From positions 86,993,741 to 87,057,740 of the forward strand of contig CM041465.1 in the NCBI GenBank assembly GCA_023213395.1: 64,000 bases of DNA. Direction: 5' to 3'. The position numbers and the translations under genes are program-made. Of the stretch, positions 52,100 to 63,486 are shown piece by piece (position 1 is the stretch's first letter; each line of letters opens with the position of its first letter). The notes under the pieces are model-generated. The model saw nothing but the letters and a program-made list of their open reading frames with translations, was not told the DNA's origin and ran no database searches. The DNA comes from Cycas panzhihuaensis. Its lineage: Eukaryota; Cycadophyta.

Positions 52100-54590
52100 C
52101 AAGATGAGATGTGGATGAAGAGGCATCATTCGCCTCTTTGATCGCTTGAGACTGAGTTAAGGCATACAGTGAGGTGGTCTTAAGCAATTGAATAACCTTC
52201 TTTCCCTTATTTTAGGATCATGAAGGTGATGGGGTATGTTGGTTAGGAGAACCCAAGGAAGAGGATGAATTCCTCACACCCTTCCCTTTGGCTTGAGAAG
52301 AGTGAGGGTTTAGAGACCTCCCTTGGTTCTGGTTATTCTTCTATTGGGGGTTACGATCACGTTCCCCATGTTTGGAGAAGGGATCTATATGAACAGGCTG
52401 ATCTAGGTTGGGTCTAGATGCCTGTTTTGGGGATGAGTCACATTGTGGGGTAGCCTTAAAATGATGTGCTTGACACTGCGAATCATCATGGAAGCATTCC
52501 TCATGGATGGAGCACCACTTCTTCTCAAGGGAGGAGTCAAGTTTCCTCACTTGAGAGGACTTGGTGTTGCCACCCTTAGAAGGAGCAACTTGTGAAGCTT
52601 GGTGAACTAGCTTGTTAGATGTGGTAAATGAAGGAGTTTGAAGCTTGAGTTCCTTCATAGTACATTCAAATGAATATATGGCTGAAGTAAGAGGGTCTAG
52701 AGTGTTCTCAGTAGAATGGAAAGAAGACCTAGTGGGTGGTTGAGTTTTAGTCTCTTTTGATGGTGGTGGCACCTCACGTTGCTGTGAGGACTTTAGAGGC
52801 TTCTTAAGTATGGCCTGGATCTCAGTGGCCTCGAGCTCCAAGCACTTCGCTATAGTAGAGTCACATGTAGTTGCCCCCATCTTGAGGACTTCTACGTGAA
52901 CTTCTGGATGAAGGGCATTGAAGAAAAGGTCCCTCTTTAACTCCTCAGGCAAAGTAGCCTTAGTGGAGTGAAGAAGGTCATGGAAACGCCACACAAAGTC
53001 ATGATTCATCTCATTGTGGCCTTGTTTAAGCAATATGATGGATTTCATCCCACTCTTAAATGGGCGAGCCACGCCAAAGTAATTAACAAACTCATCCATG
53101 AGTTGCTAGAATGAGAAAATAGAATGTGCGGGTAGGTGATAAAACCATTTAAGGGCATCGCCTTAAAGAGATAGTGGGAATAATTTCATGAGGATGTGGT
53201 CGTAAGCCCAGTAATCAATACATGCCATAGAGAAGCTACAAACATGCTCTACCAGGTCTTGCGACGAAGTCCCATTGAATTTAGAGACTTTAGAGGGGTG
53301 AGGCAGTAAGTTAGTCCTTAGCGTCTCAACGGATAATGGGGTTGAACGATAGTCCATGAAGGCTCGTACCCTTGACTGGACCATAGGGTCAACAAATGCT
53401 AGAAATGATAGTGGGTAGGTTTGACCAAATCCTCCTTGGAGGGTTTGGTTAGGAAGGGGTTGTTGTCCTTCTATCACTAGGTGAAGAGGCGTGAATCCCA
53501 CATTTGAGGAAACCTGCATAGGAGAGGATAGGTATGACGTACCCATCCCTCCTAAAGAGAGTGCTCATTGTTGAAAAGGAGCTTGAGGGAATGATCCTTG
53601 GGAAGGAGCTAGGTCTCCTTGTAAAGGCATGATGTAGGATGCCATACAAGATGACGAACATGAGGGGTGAGGAACTAGATTCTATTCATATGGGCTGCCC
53701 ATGGGTGGCATAACCCCATAAGGATGCAGAGGGTCCACCCCATAAGCAAGTAAGGAATTCCCTTTAACATGCCCCCATGGTTGAGTAGTGTAACCAGGAG
53801 GTAGGTAGAGAGAAGGGTCCTTAGGTTGGTATTAGGATTGTGTGGGGACAGACCCCACGTGACTAGAAGTAGGGGGGAATGTGGGTCCCCTAGGTCTAGT
53901 AGGCAGATAAACGATAGTAGGCAAAGGACTAGTGGTTTGACTAGCTGGGGGCATGCTCAACCCGAGTTAGGAAGATGACATGCCCTGAGTGGTCCCCAAG
54001 GAGCATATGCCATGGGGAGAAGAAAAAGATGTAAAAGGTAGGCTTATCGTGGATAAAGTAGATTAATGCAATGAGCGAGGTGAAGGGGATGTAGAAGAAG
54101 ATGGAACAATGCTTCGCAAGACCTCCTCAAACCACTTTGGGTACAGTTGGAGATGTGCGACTTGAAATTATTAACTCAAAGCTTCTACCACATCATTGGG
54201 AGGGGTATTTGCTTGATCGTATGAGGTGGAAGGGGCCTCATACGAAGCAGGTCCCGCAGGATGGTCCTCATAAGAATCAGCATGGGAATGGAAAAACTCT
54301 AAAGGAAATGTAGGTTCTACTCCATGAGTAGAGGAATGATGGGATTGGGGGTGCAGTTGGTCACCTAGATAATAAATGTGGTCTTCACTTCCTTAGGCAG
54401 ACCATTGGAAGGAAGTAGGTGGCTCTAAGGAATCAGACACATAAGTGTGGTATGCCCAAATTCGAGAGACATCCCTCCATGATCATATTAGGATCTGATA
54501 TGGGAAGGGAATGATATGAAGGTTCTTCTGACAACGAGGATAGGCCTCGTAAGTAACATGAGAATCGTCACATGTAAGTCCTACCTATGC
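52100..54590 (-). pseudogene. gag: TatD gag
   Basis: Largest intact gag segment in the window: 252 codons open at 52341-53099 and 127 at 53163-53546. Capsid region: VRAFMDYRSTPLSVETLRTN, VSKFNGTSSQDLVEHVCSFS, MACIDYWAYDHILMKLFPLS, then VNYFGVARPFKSGMKSI, FHDLLHSTKATLPEELKRDL and VEVLKMGATTCDSTIAKCLE. The C-terminal Cys/His block WCSIHEECFHDDSQCQAHH and a basic tail follow. The N-terminal third (53560-54590) is broken by many stops but aligns with TatA-TatC. The capsid reads better than in TatC, so this copy may have been used by an active helper longer, which is inference. Confidence 0.8.
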
Positions 54591-54715
54591 ACTGGAAAAA
54601 GAAGAAAACAAGGTTATGCACGCGTTGGGGGCTGCCCAACAAGATCAAGAAGGAAAGCTACTAAGAGGTAGCAACACCAACAAGAAAGGGAGGAAGACTA
54701 ATTCCCTTACTAGCG

Positions 54716-54735
54716 GGCCCCCAGTATGGTCGCCA
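54716..54735 (-). other. TatD primer-binding site
   Basis: Minus strand TGGCGACCATACTGGGGGCC, one base after the 5' LTR end, followed by GCTAGTAAGGGAATTAG. Confidence 0.75.
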
Positions 54736-56958
54736 ATAGAATTGCGTCTATGGGATGGTAACTACACTTGGTGAAGACTAGAGTAATTAATGGTAAATCC
54801 CAGAATGGAAGATACAATCTTACAAGTGAAGGAAACACCCACATAGGGTGTCCATGCATCGGAATGTAGGTTCAGGACCCACACATGGTGCACAACTTCC
54901 TCAAAGTAGCTTAGGCTTTTGGCTTGAAGGGCAAGATACATGGAAGGTATCTCAGATACCCCTAAATAATGGAATCCTCCCATCTTTGGATGGCCAGAAG
55001 GGGAAAGGGAGGCCCAACAAAGGAAATAACTACTACAGGAAAGTGATATGGTATGGGTAGAATAATAAGAACTCCATAGGCCGACTCACCTAAGGCAAGT
55101 TCATGAGGGAAAGAAGTGATGGCAAAGGCCACTTGTTGCTACGTGAGTGAAGGGATCTAAATCTTGACAAGGGCAACGTAGGTAGAGTATGTGAATAGGA
55201 TAATAAAAGTGTTCTCATTTACTTTCACAAAAGAGGAACATAAAACACTCTCTCACTCTCTTTTATTTTTAAACAAGAAAAGACAAAGAAATACTCCAAA
55301 CAAGCTTAAGCATGCATGCTATGAAATGCAAAGCTAAAGGATATTTTGCATTCAGGAAGGAGAGGAGGGAGGTATAATTCCTATAATATGCTCCTTCCTA
55401 TAAGGAAACATGCAACATGCATATGCAAGATGAATGTGTATAGGTCAATTTATTACTCTTTTCCTTTTATGTTGTTTATTATGCAAGATGATAGACCTAA
55501 TAATGACAAAAGGAGAAGAGCTATGAAAGGAGGGGAAGTACGTACCCAAAAAATTACATAGTTGAAGAAGATATCTTGCCCATATACTGCGCTTGCTCCC
55601 TTATCCTTGTCTGATGCACCAATGTAGTTGAGAGGCGGTGTTGAAGGGGCTTCCTTACCTTCCCCATGTAAAAGAAGAAAAAGGAAAACTAGAAAGGACA
55701 AAAGGAGACAAAGCAACTATGCGAGGAAGCGAAATAAAAATATGAAAGGTAAAGACTTACCCAAATCGAAGTACCTTTTCCTTCTCACAAACATTGTGAT
55801 GAAACCTACAAATATAAGGTTTTCTTCCCCCTTCCTTCAAGGGGATGCTAAAATGCCAAGTAGGCACATATATATAGAGGAAACAAAGTGCCAAAAAGTC
55901 ACCAGCGAAATGCCGAAAACAACACAAAATATTTAATTGAAAGTTGCTTCCAAACTCATCAACACAAGTCACAATAAACAATGAGTACTAGTATTTCGCC
56001 TCGGAATGGCTAACCCTCTAATGTAAGTACCTCCATGCTACCTTTGAGCACAAGGATAGCAGGTTTAGGTATGCTATATGACAGTTAATGGTGAAAGGAA
56101 TAAATAGTATGAAAGCTGGAAATGTTGTTAGTGTTACCAAAGTTGCGGTATATAGCATGTATAGCACCAGATGAGGGAGCAGCCAAAAGAGGGATATGAC
56201 ACCACTAGGGGTTGAAATACCCTACTGATATAGGGCTCTCAAGGTTGGAAATAGTGCAGTAAGGGGATGCATACACTGGTTCCAACAATAGCCTCCTTTC
56301 TGGGGTCGTTCGATGGCCCAAGGAAGACACAATGAGGAGAGTAAAGGAGAAGAAGGGGGGTTGCCCCTTGGGAAACTAGCCTTATTGGGTATGAAACTCA
56401 TCGAGTGCTTCCTTCACTCATACCTTAAGAGGCTCACCTCACATCCCTCTTGGAGAGACCAGAGAGATAGCAGAAAGAAAATGCAAATAAAAAGGGAAAT
56501 CATATGGAAATATCTCCTACATAAACTAGGAAATACTGAAAATGAAAGATGTATGTGGAAATTGTTTTTTTTAAGAAGTTTAAAGGAGATGAAATGAGGG
56601 AAACACAAAGAGCTACTTACTAGGATGAGTTTGTGGTAAGCTTGCCTGAGAGCAGTGTGGAAGGAAGTTGGTATGAGTACTTCCAGGGGAATCCCTGCAA
56701 ATCTGAAGAAGAAACCTATTGAATGCCTGTAGATGCAAGCTTTGAATGGTTTTGTCGCTTGGTGAAGCTCCTTGATGATATAAGTCCCATAAACCTGAGC
56801 TATAGAAGGTGGAGTCCAGGTAGGATCTTAGTAGATGCAAGGCATTTCCTGCAGGAGGAAGCTTGCAGAGGCGGCATAAGAGTAAGAGAAAAAGAGTTAT
56901 GAGAGCTTCTAAGAGGTTGTTAGAGAGTGTAAGAGGAAGAAATGAGAAACTTTTTAGG

Positions 56959-56965
56959 CTTTATA
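56959..56965 (-). promoter_or_regulatory. TATA box in TatD 5' LTR
   Basis: Minus strand GGGTTGAGTATAAAGCC, identical to the other LTR; probable core promoter of the element. Confidence 0.6.
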
Positions 56966-57094
56966 CTCAACCCTAGACATAATCGAGTGATTAGGGTTAG
57001 GCTTGGACTCAGGCAATGACTAATTCATATGGAAATTTTGTAAAAAATATGAAAATTGTCATGGCAGATTAAAAAAAATAGAAGTGGACAGTCG

Positions 57095-57158
57095 CACCGC
57101 AGTAAACTTTGCAGTACCATGGCAAACTTCATGGTACCGCAGAATTTACCGCGGCGCA
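57095..57158. promoter_or_regulatory. GGTACC motif in TatD 5' LTR
   Basis: CACCGCAGTAAACTTTGCAG, then AACTTCATGGTACCGCAG and AATTTACCGCGG; two inverted half-sites around GGTACC. Confidence 0.5.
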
Positions 57159-57695
57159 GAACCAAAATGCAACAAAAAGGGAAATAAGGGTCTTGGGGGC
57201 CCTAGAAGAGGGTATCCGAGCCCTAGGAGGGGTTGGCCCTCTTGTCCAGGTGGTTGGGGATAGCCCAAGTAGGTAAATGGGCTAGACCCGATAGGGTGTC
57301 AAGAGGTAGGGCTCCCAAGAAACCCACACACAGACATAAAATGCCAACCATATGTAGCGGGATGCCAAGGGTTGCAGTAAGTGACAAAAGTGTGAGAAAA
57401 TCATACAAGTTGGTCAATGCTCAAGGTAATGTGGAGGTGCAACAAAGGGTTGTAAGGTGCCATCGGGGCGCATGCCTCATGGAGAAGCATGTCCCACGGG
57501 TCGTCATAGGCTAGGGACATGCAACATGATCAAGCAATAAGATGCATGGAAATCACAGAGATGAGGCACTCAATCATGCAATGAATCAAGCAACGTTTCA
57601 ATCTACCTCATGAAATGACTGAGAAAGGACATGGAAACGTGCCTATGCTTACCTGAGTTGACCTATTCATACCCATTCCCAGTAGCTGGGAAATA

Positions 57696-58740
57696 ACTAG
57701 ACATCTTACTAGCAAATGCTTTTGACAAAATGGCTCTCTATTTTTTGAAGTCCATTGTACCTAAAGCCTTTATGCCGATGAAGAATTTATATCTAACACC
57801 ATCCTAACCCACCAAACGTTGTTACCAAAAGCTCTTTGGCATACTTGCATGGGCCATGTTTATATCAATAGACTTAGATATCTTTGTAACACTCTTCCAA
57901 GTCTTCCAATGATCTCTAAGCCCTTTAAATATGAAGCTTGTATCATTGCCAAATCTCATCAACAACCCTTTCCTAAAAATTAGTGGAAATCGAGTCATCC
58001 ATTACAATTAGTACACTCTGATATATACAGATCAATGCTCATTACTTCATGAAAGGGCAAGTTATATTATGTCTTTTTCATTGATGATTTCAATAGGAAA
58101 GTATAAGTAGATTTTCTACACAAGAAATGTGAAGCCTTCTATGTATTCAAAAAATTCAATACCTATATTAAAAAAACGTCAGGTTATTAACTCAAATGTC
58201 TTCGAATTAATAATGGTGGTGAATATACTTCACATGTTTAAATACTACCTTTAAGATAATGGCATCAAATATCAAATAACAATAGCAGCTACCCCACAGT
58301 AAAATGGAGTTGTCGAGTGTATGAATAGGATAATCATGAACATAGCTTGAGTTATATTGATATATAAAAATGTACCTACCTACCTATGGGCCAAAGCCAT
58401 CTGGATAGTTGTTTATTACATCAATGTTATTAATCCATCAAAGGAAGGATAATCAACTAATGAAAAATAGTCAGGACAAGTCCTTAGTATTCACTACTTT
58501 AAAATTGTTGGCTCTACATGTTATGCCTACATTTTAGATGTAGATCAAAATAAACTCTAGCCAAGAGCACTTAAAGGCATCTTTATTAGATATCTTATGG
58601 ATAAGAAAAGGTATAAGGGCTTTATAACTTTACAACGAAAAGTCATCGTTACTAGAGATGTCATTTTTACAAAGACATAGGATTAGTTATTTAGACTGGA
58701 CTCCAAAACACCCTCACGTTGCTACAATAATGTTATCAAG
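57696..58740 (+). pseudogene. pol: CopC integrase, right of the TatD insertion
   Basis: LWHTCMGHVYINRLRYLCNT and FKYEACIIAKSHQQPF give the HHCC part; the first Cys is unclear. Core: LVHSDIYRSM (first Asp), INNGGEYTS (second Asp replaced by Asn) and a decayed ...KW(S/N)..V.E/Y.. region near 58305. Stops are frequent (about 15). The missing second Asp means the enzyme was already inactive or decayed. CopC differs from CopB in sequence throughout, so it is a separate family. Confidence 0.65.
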
Positions 58741-60108
58741 TATGGTGTCTAAATTCTATAATTTAAAGAGAGGGAGATATATATAAATTACTCTAAATAT
58801 TAGAAGCTGACAATAGAGCCTCGAAGGATATAAACTATGACTCTGAACTGATGAGTGCACATCCAGTATCATCCTTTGAAGATTGTAGAGTTGGTAAAGG
58901 CAAAGTCATTATAGAAGAATTATCCTCTCCACCTTTAGTTGACAAAGGCAAAACAATGGTAGAAGGACCAATTTCCCCAAGTGCATCAACATCCTCCTCA
59001 CAAAATGATCATTTTAATAAACAAGATGAAAACCAAAAAGTTGAGAAAATAAGGATCCCATTCCCAACTCGAGAATCTCATAAAGCCTGCCAACTCAAGA
59101 AGGACATATGACTAGATGAGATAGGCAAAATTGGTATTCGAAGTGCCCATAGAGCAAGGATATGGGAATCATTACATACTAAGCTTGAACTAGTAGAACT
59201 ATACCTTACTCTTAATGAAGAGCCCCTCTCATATCAGGAAGCTATAAAACATATAGTTTAGAGAAATACAATGAATGAAGAATATCATTCTCTCATAAAA
59301 AATAGTACATAGGAGCTCGTTGATCTACCATTTAGTAGAAAGGTAGTTCAAAATAAATGGATGTTCAAAAATAAATACAAATTAGATGGAACCCTTGAAA
59401 AATATAAGGTAGGGTTGGTAGCTAAAGGATTCATACAAAGGGAATGCATCGACTACACTAAAGTCTTGGCACCTACAACCAAGTGGCCTATAATTAGAAC
59501 TCTTGTGGCCTTAACTATATAACAAGGCTAGAAAATCTACTAGCTTGGTATGAAGACTATGTTTCTCAATGGGGATCTTGAAGAAAATATTTACATGGCT
59601 TAACCAAAAGGATACAAGATTGAAGGTCAAAAATATAATATTTACAGACTCAGAAGGTCCTTGTAAGGACTTAAACAAGCCTCTTGTGCTTGGTTTGCCA
59701 AGTTGTTTGAAAGAATGAGGTAACTTGGATATGAGGTTTGTGACTACCAAGATAATGATGTAACATTATTTATTAAGTGCCAAAAAGACAAAGTTACTTA
59801 TCTTATAATATCTATAAATGACATGCTAATAACGAGTAACAATAAATAGGCAATAAGCCAACTGAAAAAAGATATTAGTAAAACATTCAAATTGTCTGAC
59901 CTCAGTTTGATGAAATATTAGTTAAGAATTGAATTAATACAAAATAATAATTTTTTTTTTCTCTCCCAAGAAAAATACATCAATGATCTTCTAACCAAAC
60001 TTCAGTTAGAAGATGTTTGATCAATAGCTTTACCTATGGACCATACTACCAAACTCTCAGTTGATGGTGATACTAAGGAGGCAGATACAACACTCTACAA
60101 GAAACTTG
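58741..60108 (+). pseudogene. pol: CopC integrase-RT linker and reverse transcriptase
   Basis: The linker 58851-59111 is open and Ser/Pro rich. RT: QNKWMFKNKYKLDGTLEKYK, VGLVAKGFIQRECIDYTKVL, APTTKWPIIRTLVALT, MFLNGDLEENIYMA, GLKQASCAWFAKLFERMR and SINDMLITSNN where YVDDML is expected. The sequence stops at LYKKLV, the conserved point before the RNase H domain, where the CopD LTR begins. Several stops; the catalytic Tyr-Val-Asp-Asp box is Ser-Ile-Asn-Asp, so RT is inactive. Confidence 0.75.
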
Positions 60109-60528
60109 TGTTGGAGTTAATCGTCATCACTCCACTCCCACCTTCCAACCAGGATTGTACACCTCATCAACATCATTTTATACATGTGGGTGCTCAACAT
60201 GTATAGGTAAGTTAAGGTAAGTTTAATGCTGATTTAAGTTAATTTAAGTTAGTTTCATTTGAGTTACGTTAGCATTATTTTATTATTAATTTAAATTTCA
60301 GGGGTTGAAGAATTTCCCTCCTCACCCAAAATTATAAATATTGAGGGGTGTGCAACCCTGGTGTCTTTAGACACTACCCTCATTTGGGAAATTTGTAACT
60401 CTCTTCACTACAATATGGATTGAATACAAAGTACTTTCATGTTGAAGATATAATGCTATGATGCAATATTGATCTATGTGATTTTTGTATATGTTTTACT
60501 CTATTCTCCTTGAATATTATTTTCTACA
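60109..60528 (+). repeat. CopD LTR (420 bp) inserted in CopC RT
   Basis: TGTTGGAGTTAATCG... to ...TTTTCTACA (TG...CA), followed by a copia primer site, so it is a 5' LTR. It starts exactly at CopC codon context LYKKLV. It carries AAAATTATAAATATTGAGG (TATA-like) near 60330-60346. No second LTR is seen before the right edge. Confidence 0.75.
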
Positions 60529-60530
60529 TT

Positions 60531-60542
60531 TGGTATCAAAGC
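60531..60542 (+). other. CopD primer-binding site
   Basis: TGGTATCAAAGC, close to TGGTATCAGAGC (initiator-Met tRNA type). A second near-copy, TGGTATCAAAGT, lies at 60573-60584 after a repeated ...CAACATT. Confidence 0.75.
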
Positions 60543-60797
60543 TACTTGGGGCTACATTTTATTTCCAACATTTGGTATCAAAGTAGACGATTGCTGGCCT
60601 ACTAAAGTTTCTTTGAAGAGCAACAAATTTTATTAGAATCTTTTGAAGTAGATTTGCTCATAAGCAAAATACTAGTTATATTTATTTTCTGTAAATTTTT
60701 TCAGTAAGTTTTATATATTTTTCATCAAGATTTGCTTATTATTAAGTTATTTTTATGATATAACAAGTATATTTCAGATTTATTTATAGATTTGTGC

Positions 60798-61330
60798 AGA
60801 TTTATGAAGGATTTCAGCAACAAGCCACATTTATCCAAGTTTTTTTCTCAGATTTGAGCTATATTTCTTCAGATCTATATTTTATTATCATATATTTCAC
60901 CATTTTTTGGCAGATTCTTGTTTATATTTCCATATCTACGAAGGAGATCAGTAGATTTCAACTATAAGCTATATTTTTTCAAAGATTTGTGAAGGATTTT
61001 CAGTTGCGTGCAAGATTTATACAAGTTTTCTTCATATTTGTGATATATTTTCTTAGATCTATATTTTTTTTATTAAATATTTGGCATTTTTCAAGTAGAT
61101 TTCTATATATTTATCCTATATTTTTGCAGATCTGCATAAAATTACCGCTGCATATAATATTTACTCAAGTTTTTTCTTAGATTTGAGCTATATTTCTTCA
61201 AGATCTACCTTATATTTTTGAGATCTGCTACACTTATATTAGATCTGCAATATTTAGCTTAAGATCTATAGTATTTATCAAGTTTTCTTTTAGATTTAGC
61301 ATATAATTTTCAGATCTACTTATTTTATCA
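60798..61330 (+). repeat. Degenerate T-rich tandem repeats after CopD LTR
   Basis: Words such as AGATTTGAGCTATATTTCTTC, CAAGTTTTTTC and AGATCTGC recur with a spacing of about 155-185 bases in about three imperfect units. Possibly the CopD leader. No coding capacity. Confidence 0.5.
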
Positions 61331-63012
61331 AGTTTTTTCAGCATTTTCTGCTACACTTAGTCTAGATCTGCTTATTTCAAGAATTATTACAATATTTTCT
61401 TGTATAGTTATTTCATATCTATATTTTTTAACATATATTTGACAATTGTTTTAAGTTTTCTTTTCAGATTTGTAATTTTTGGGTGCATATCTTGTCCAAC
61501 AAACCATATGTTACAGCATATCTGCCTATATTTGATTTGTGAGGAAGAAGATCTGTTTACTGGAAGTCTTTTGAAGACCATTTTCTGCTACAAATTAGCT
61601 ACAACCACATTTACCAGGTTCTTCATATTTTTTTACATATTCAAACACATATTACTGATATATCTACAACATATTTGAAAGTTTGTTTCAAATACAAATT
61701 TATAGACATTTTATATATATTTTTTGTCAATATACTTAGATTTGCTTTCTCATAACTTAAAACGTTATAGGATTGGAAGCTTGTTTTCATATTGAGCTTG
61801 ATTTTTAGGCTGAAAATAGTCTCCCAGCATTTTCTACTTTATATTTGTGGATATTTTTTAAAAATCCATAAACAGCCCATTGAACCACCAAAAATGGAAG
61901 ACACTCAAATTGTATTCTAAAGATACAACATTTTTTTTTTAATATTTTTAGATCATACTTTCAATCTGAGGACGATACCATATTTCTATGAAACTAAAGT
62001 CTTGGATCCATAAATCAAAAGAATGAAAACACTTCCTGTATGAAAAACTATTGCCATCATTTCTTACAGAAATTAGAGTTGCCTATTTTGGATCAAATCT
62101 ATTTACTTTCAAAAACTAATACTAACAAGCCCACATGCTAATTAAATGGTGAAAAAATAGCATATCTTCCTCTATTGTAATGGCACCTGTTTAGACAATA
62201 TAGGAACTGGATGTTGTAAATCTTAGAGCACACCTATAAATACATGGTGTATCTTATGTATTGGGTCTAATTCCCTTTGTATATTCAGCCTCTAAGTATT
62301 GTTTTGGCAAAGAACTGCTACATGTCTCCATAAGCCTGCTACATGTCTCCCTCATTACTTATTTTACACATTGCTTATTTTATCGTTGGATGGATCTCCC
62401 ATAGTTTTTTCCCTTCATTTATTTCTACTAAGAAAGAAGCCTTATCTATTAAATCTGATGCAGATTTAGAGCCACTAGCTATTTGAATACTTTCGATAAC
62501 TCAACAAAAAGGGTAAATACATATATCCATATGCATTAAGATCCATTACATAAAAATAATACAATTTTTTCATCTAACATCTAAATCTGAATTTTTCTTC
62601 GATTTGCACAACAAATACCTAAGTAATTTACCAAATACAGACAAAAGCTAGATAAAAAATTTAGTCAAAAAACCAACAATAGAAATTTTAACAGGTAGAA
62701 CAGTCTACATTTATTATAACAATAATCGTATCATCACTTAAGACATTATCCAGATTAATGCTTCTAAAGCAAAATACATCGTCTCTTTAAGGATTCACCA
62801 CACTTGTAGATTCATTTACATATCAAAAATCCACCACGAAGACAGAATACCAAGTGAAGGGTGGATTCCTTCTGGATATTATAGTCCGCAAGCATATGCC
62901 CATCCTCAAGTGGCTTCCTAGCAAATATTAGCCTTTGTTGGGCAAGAAGAATCCCTCCTTATCTTGGATCTTTACTTTGCGGTCTCAATTATATCGGATC
63001 TGGACTATGTAT
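61331..63012 (+). other. Unassigned AT-rich DNA
   Basis: An ATG at 61894 (ATGGAAGACACTCAAATTG) is placed where a copia gag could start after the leader, but the frame stops after eight codons and no Gag follows. A TATA-like CTATAAATACATGG lies at about 62232-62245. Otherwise nothing recognised. Confidence 0.4.
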
Positions 63013-63237
63013 TTAAAGATTGAGGACCTCGGTTCCATGTCGTCCGGTGCTCCACTCTAGAGGCTGAAATACTACCAATCTATATTCCCGGTCACAATAT
63101 AATGAATCAGAAGCCTCTCTATGTAGTGAAGAAGCTTTGAGTCTCTTGGCGATGTTAAGTCTTTGAAGCGTAGAAGAGGTCGGTGATGAAAACAGACGAG
63201 GAGGATATGATTTTAGGCGATCCTTAAGAACACCCAT
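63013..63237 (-). CDS. Possible small or partial hypothetical protein
   Basis: A 74-codon ATG frame (MGVLKDRLKSYPPRLFSSPT at its start) lies in the only stretch right of 60.1 kb with higher GC (62.8-63.7 kb). No family is recognised. It could be a first exon of a host gene or the edge of an unknown repeat; a splice donor at its end is not obvious. The case rests on composition alone. Confidence 0.2.
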   Translation of the reverse strand: MGVLKDRLKSYPPRLFSSPTSSTLQRLNIAKRLKASSLHREASDSLYCDREYRLVVFQPLEWSTGRHGTEVLNL

Positions 63238-63371
63238 CGACTTTTCAACGTCGCTAAAATGCTACTTTTGATCCCTTCTATTTCGATGCAGAAGCTCCCA
63301 CAAATTGATTATCCATCGACTACGAAATGAACTCTGCTATCAAAGGTGGCCCTCTGTGGGATTTTAATGTT

Positions 63372-63486
63372 ATCGGAGAATATTACAAATGTTGTTAGCT
63401 TTCAATGCACCCACCCAAGTAGTGATACATCGGAGAATATTACAAACATTGTCGACTTTCAATGCACCCGGTCAGGGCCGTGATAC
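63372..63486. repeat. 57/58-bp tandem duplication
   Basis: Units 63372-63428 and 63429-63486 both begin ATCGGAGAATATTACAAA and end GTGATAC, with about a dozen differences. Confidence 0.85.

Larger units (their letters stand above)
42878..57695 (-). mobile_element. TatD: long-LTR Ty3/gypsy derivative lacking RT, RNase H and integrase
   Basis: Both LTRs are present (42878-45851 and 54737-57695, about 2.97 and 2.96 kb). Reading the minus strand: 5' LTR, primer site, gag, protease, a short spacer, the opposite-strand PMD-like gene, an extra RNase H, purine tract and 3' LTR. Comparison with TatC shows that everything from about TatC 24400 to 27560 (RT, RNase H, integrase) is absent. Probable 5-bp target duplication ACTGG/ACTAG in CopC. 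Confidence 0.85.
54737..57695 (-). repeat. TatD 5' LTR
   Basis: Minus strand TATTTCCCAGCTACTGG (TG changed to TA at the end) to ...GCAATTCTA. Pairs with 42878-45851. CpG sites kept in the 3' LTR (such as CGTCCGTGCG at about 42990) read TGTCCATGCA here. Confidence 0.9.
42353..60108 (+). mobile_element. CopC: Ty1/copia remnant split by TatD
   Basis: 42353-42877 carries protease sequence and 57696-60108 carries integrase and RT of the same copia element; the reading order continues across the TatD insertion. Flanks ACTGG (about 42874-42878) and ACTAG (57696-57700) look like a 5-bp target duplication with one change. The right side is cut by the CopD LTR. No LTR of CopC itself is visible. Confidence 0.75.

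Noticed and set aside
60798-61330. Possible satellite or CRISPR-like array
   Set aside because: Units are degenerate, T-rich and irregularly spaced, without spacers; the genome is eukaryotic.
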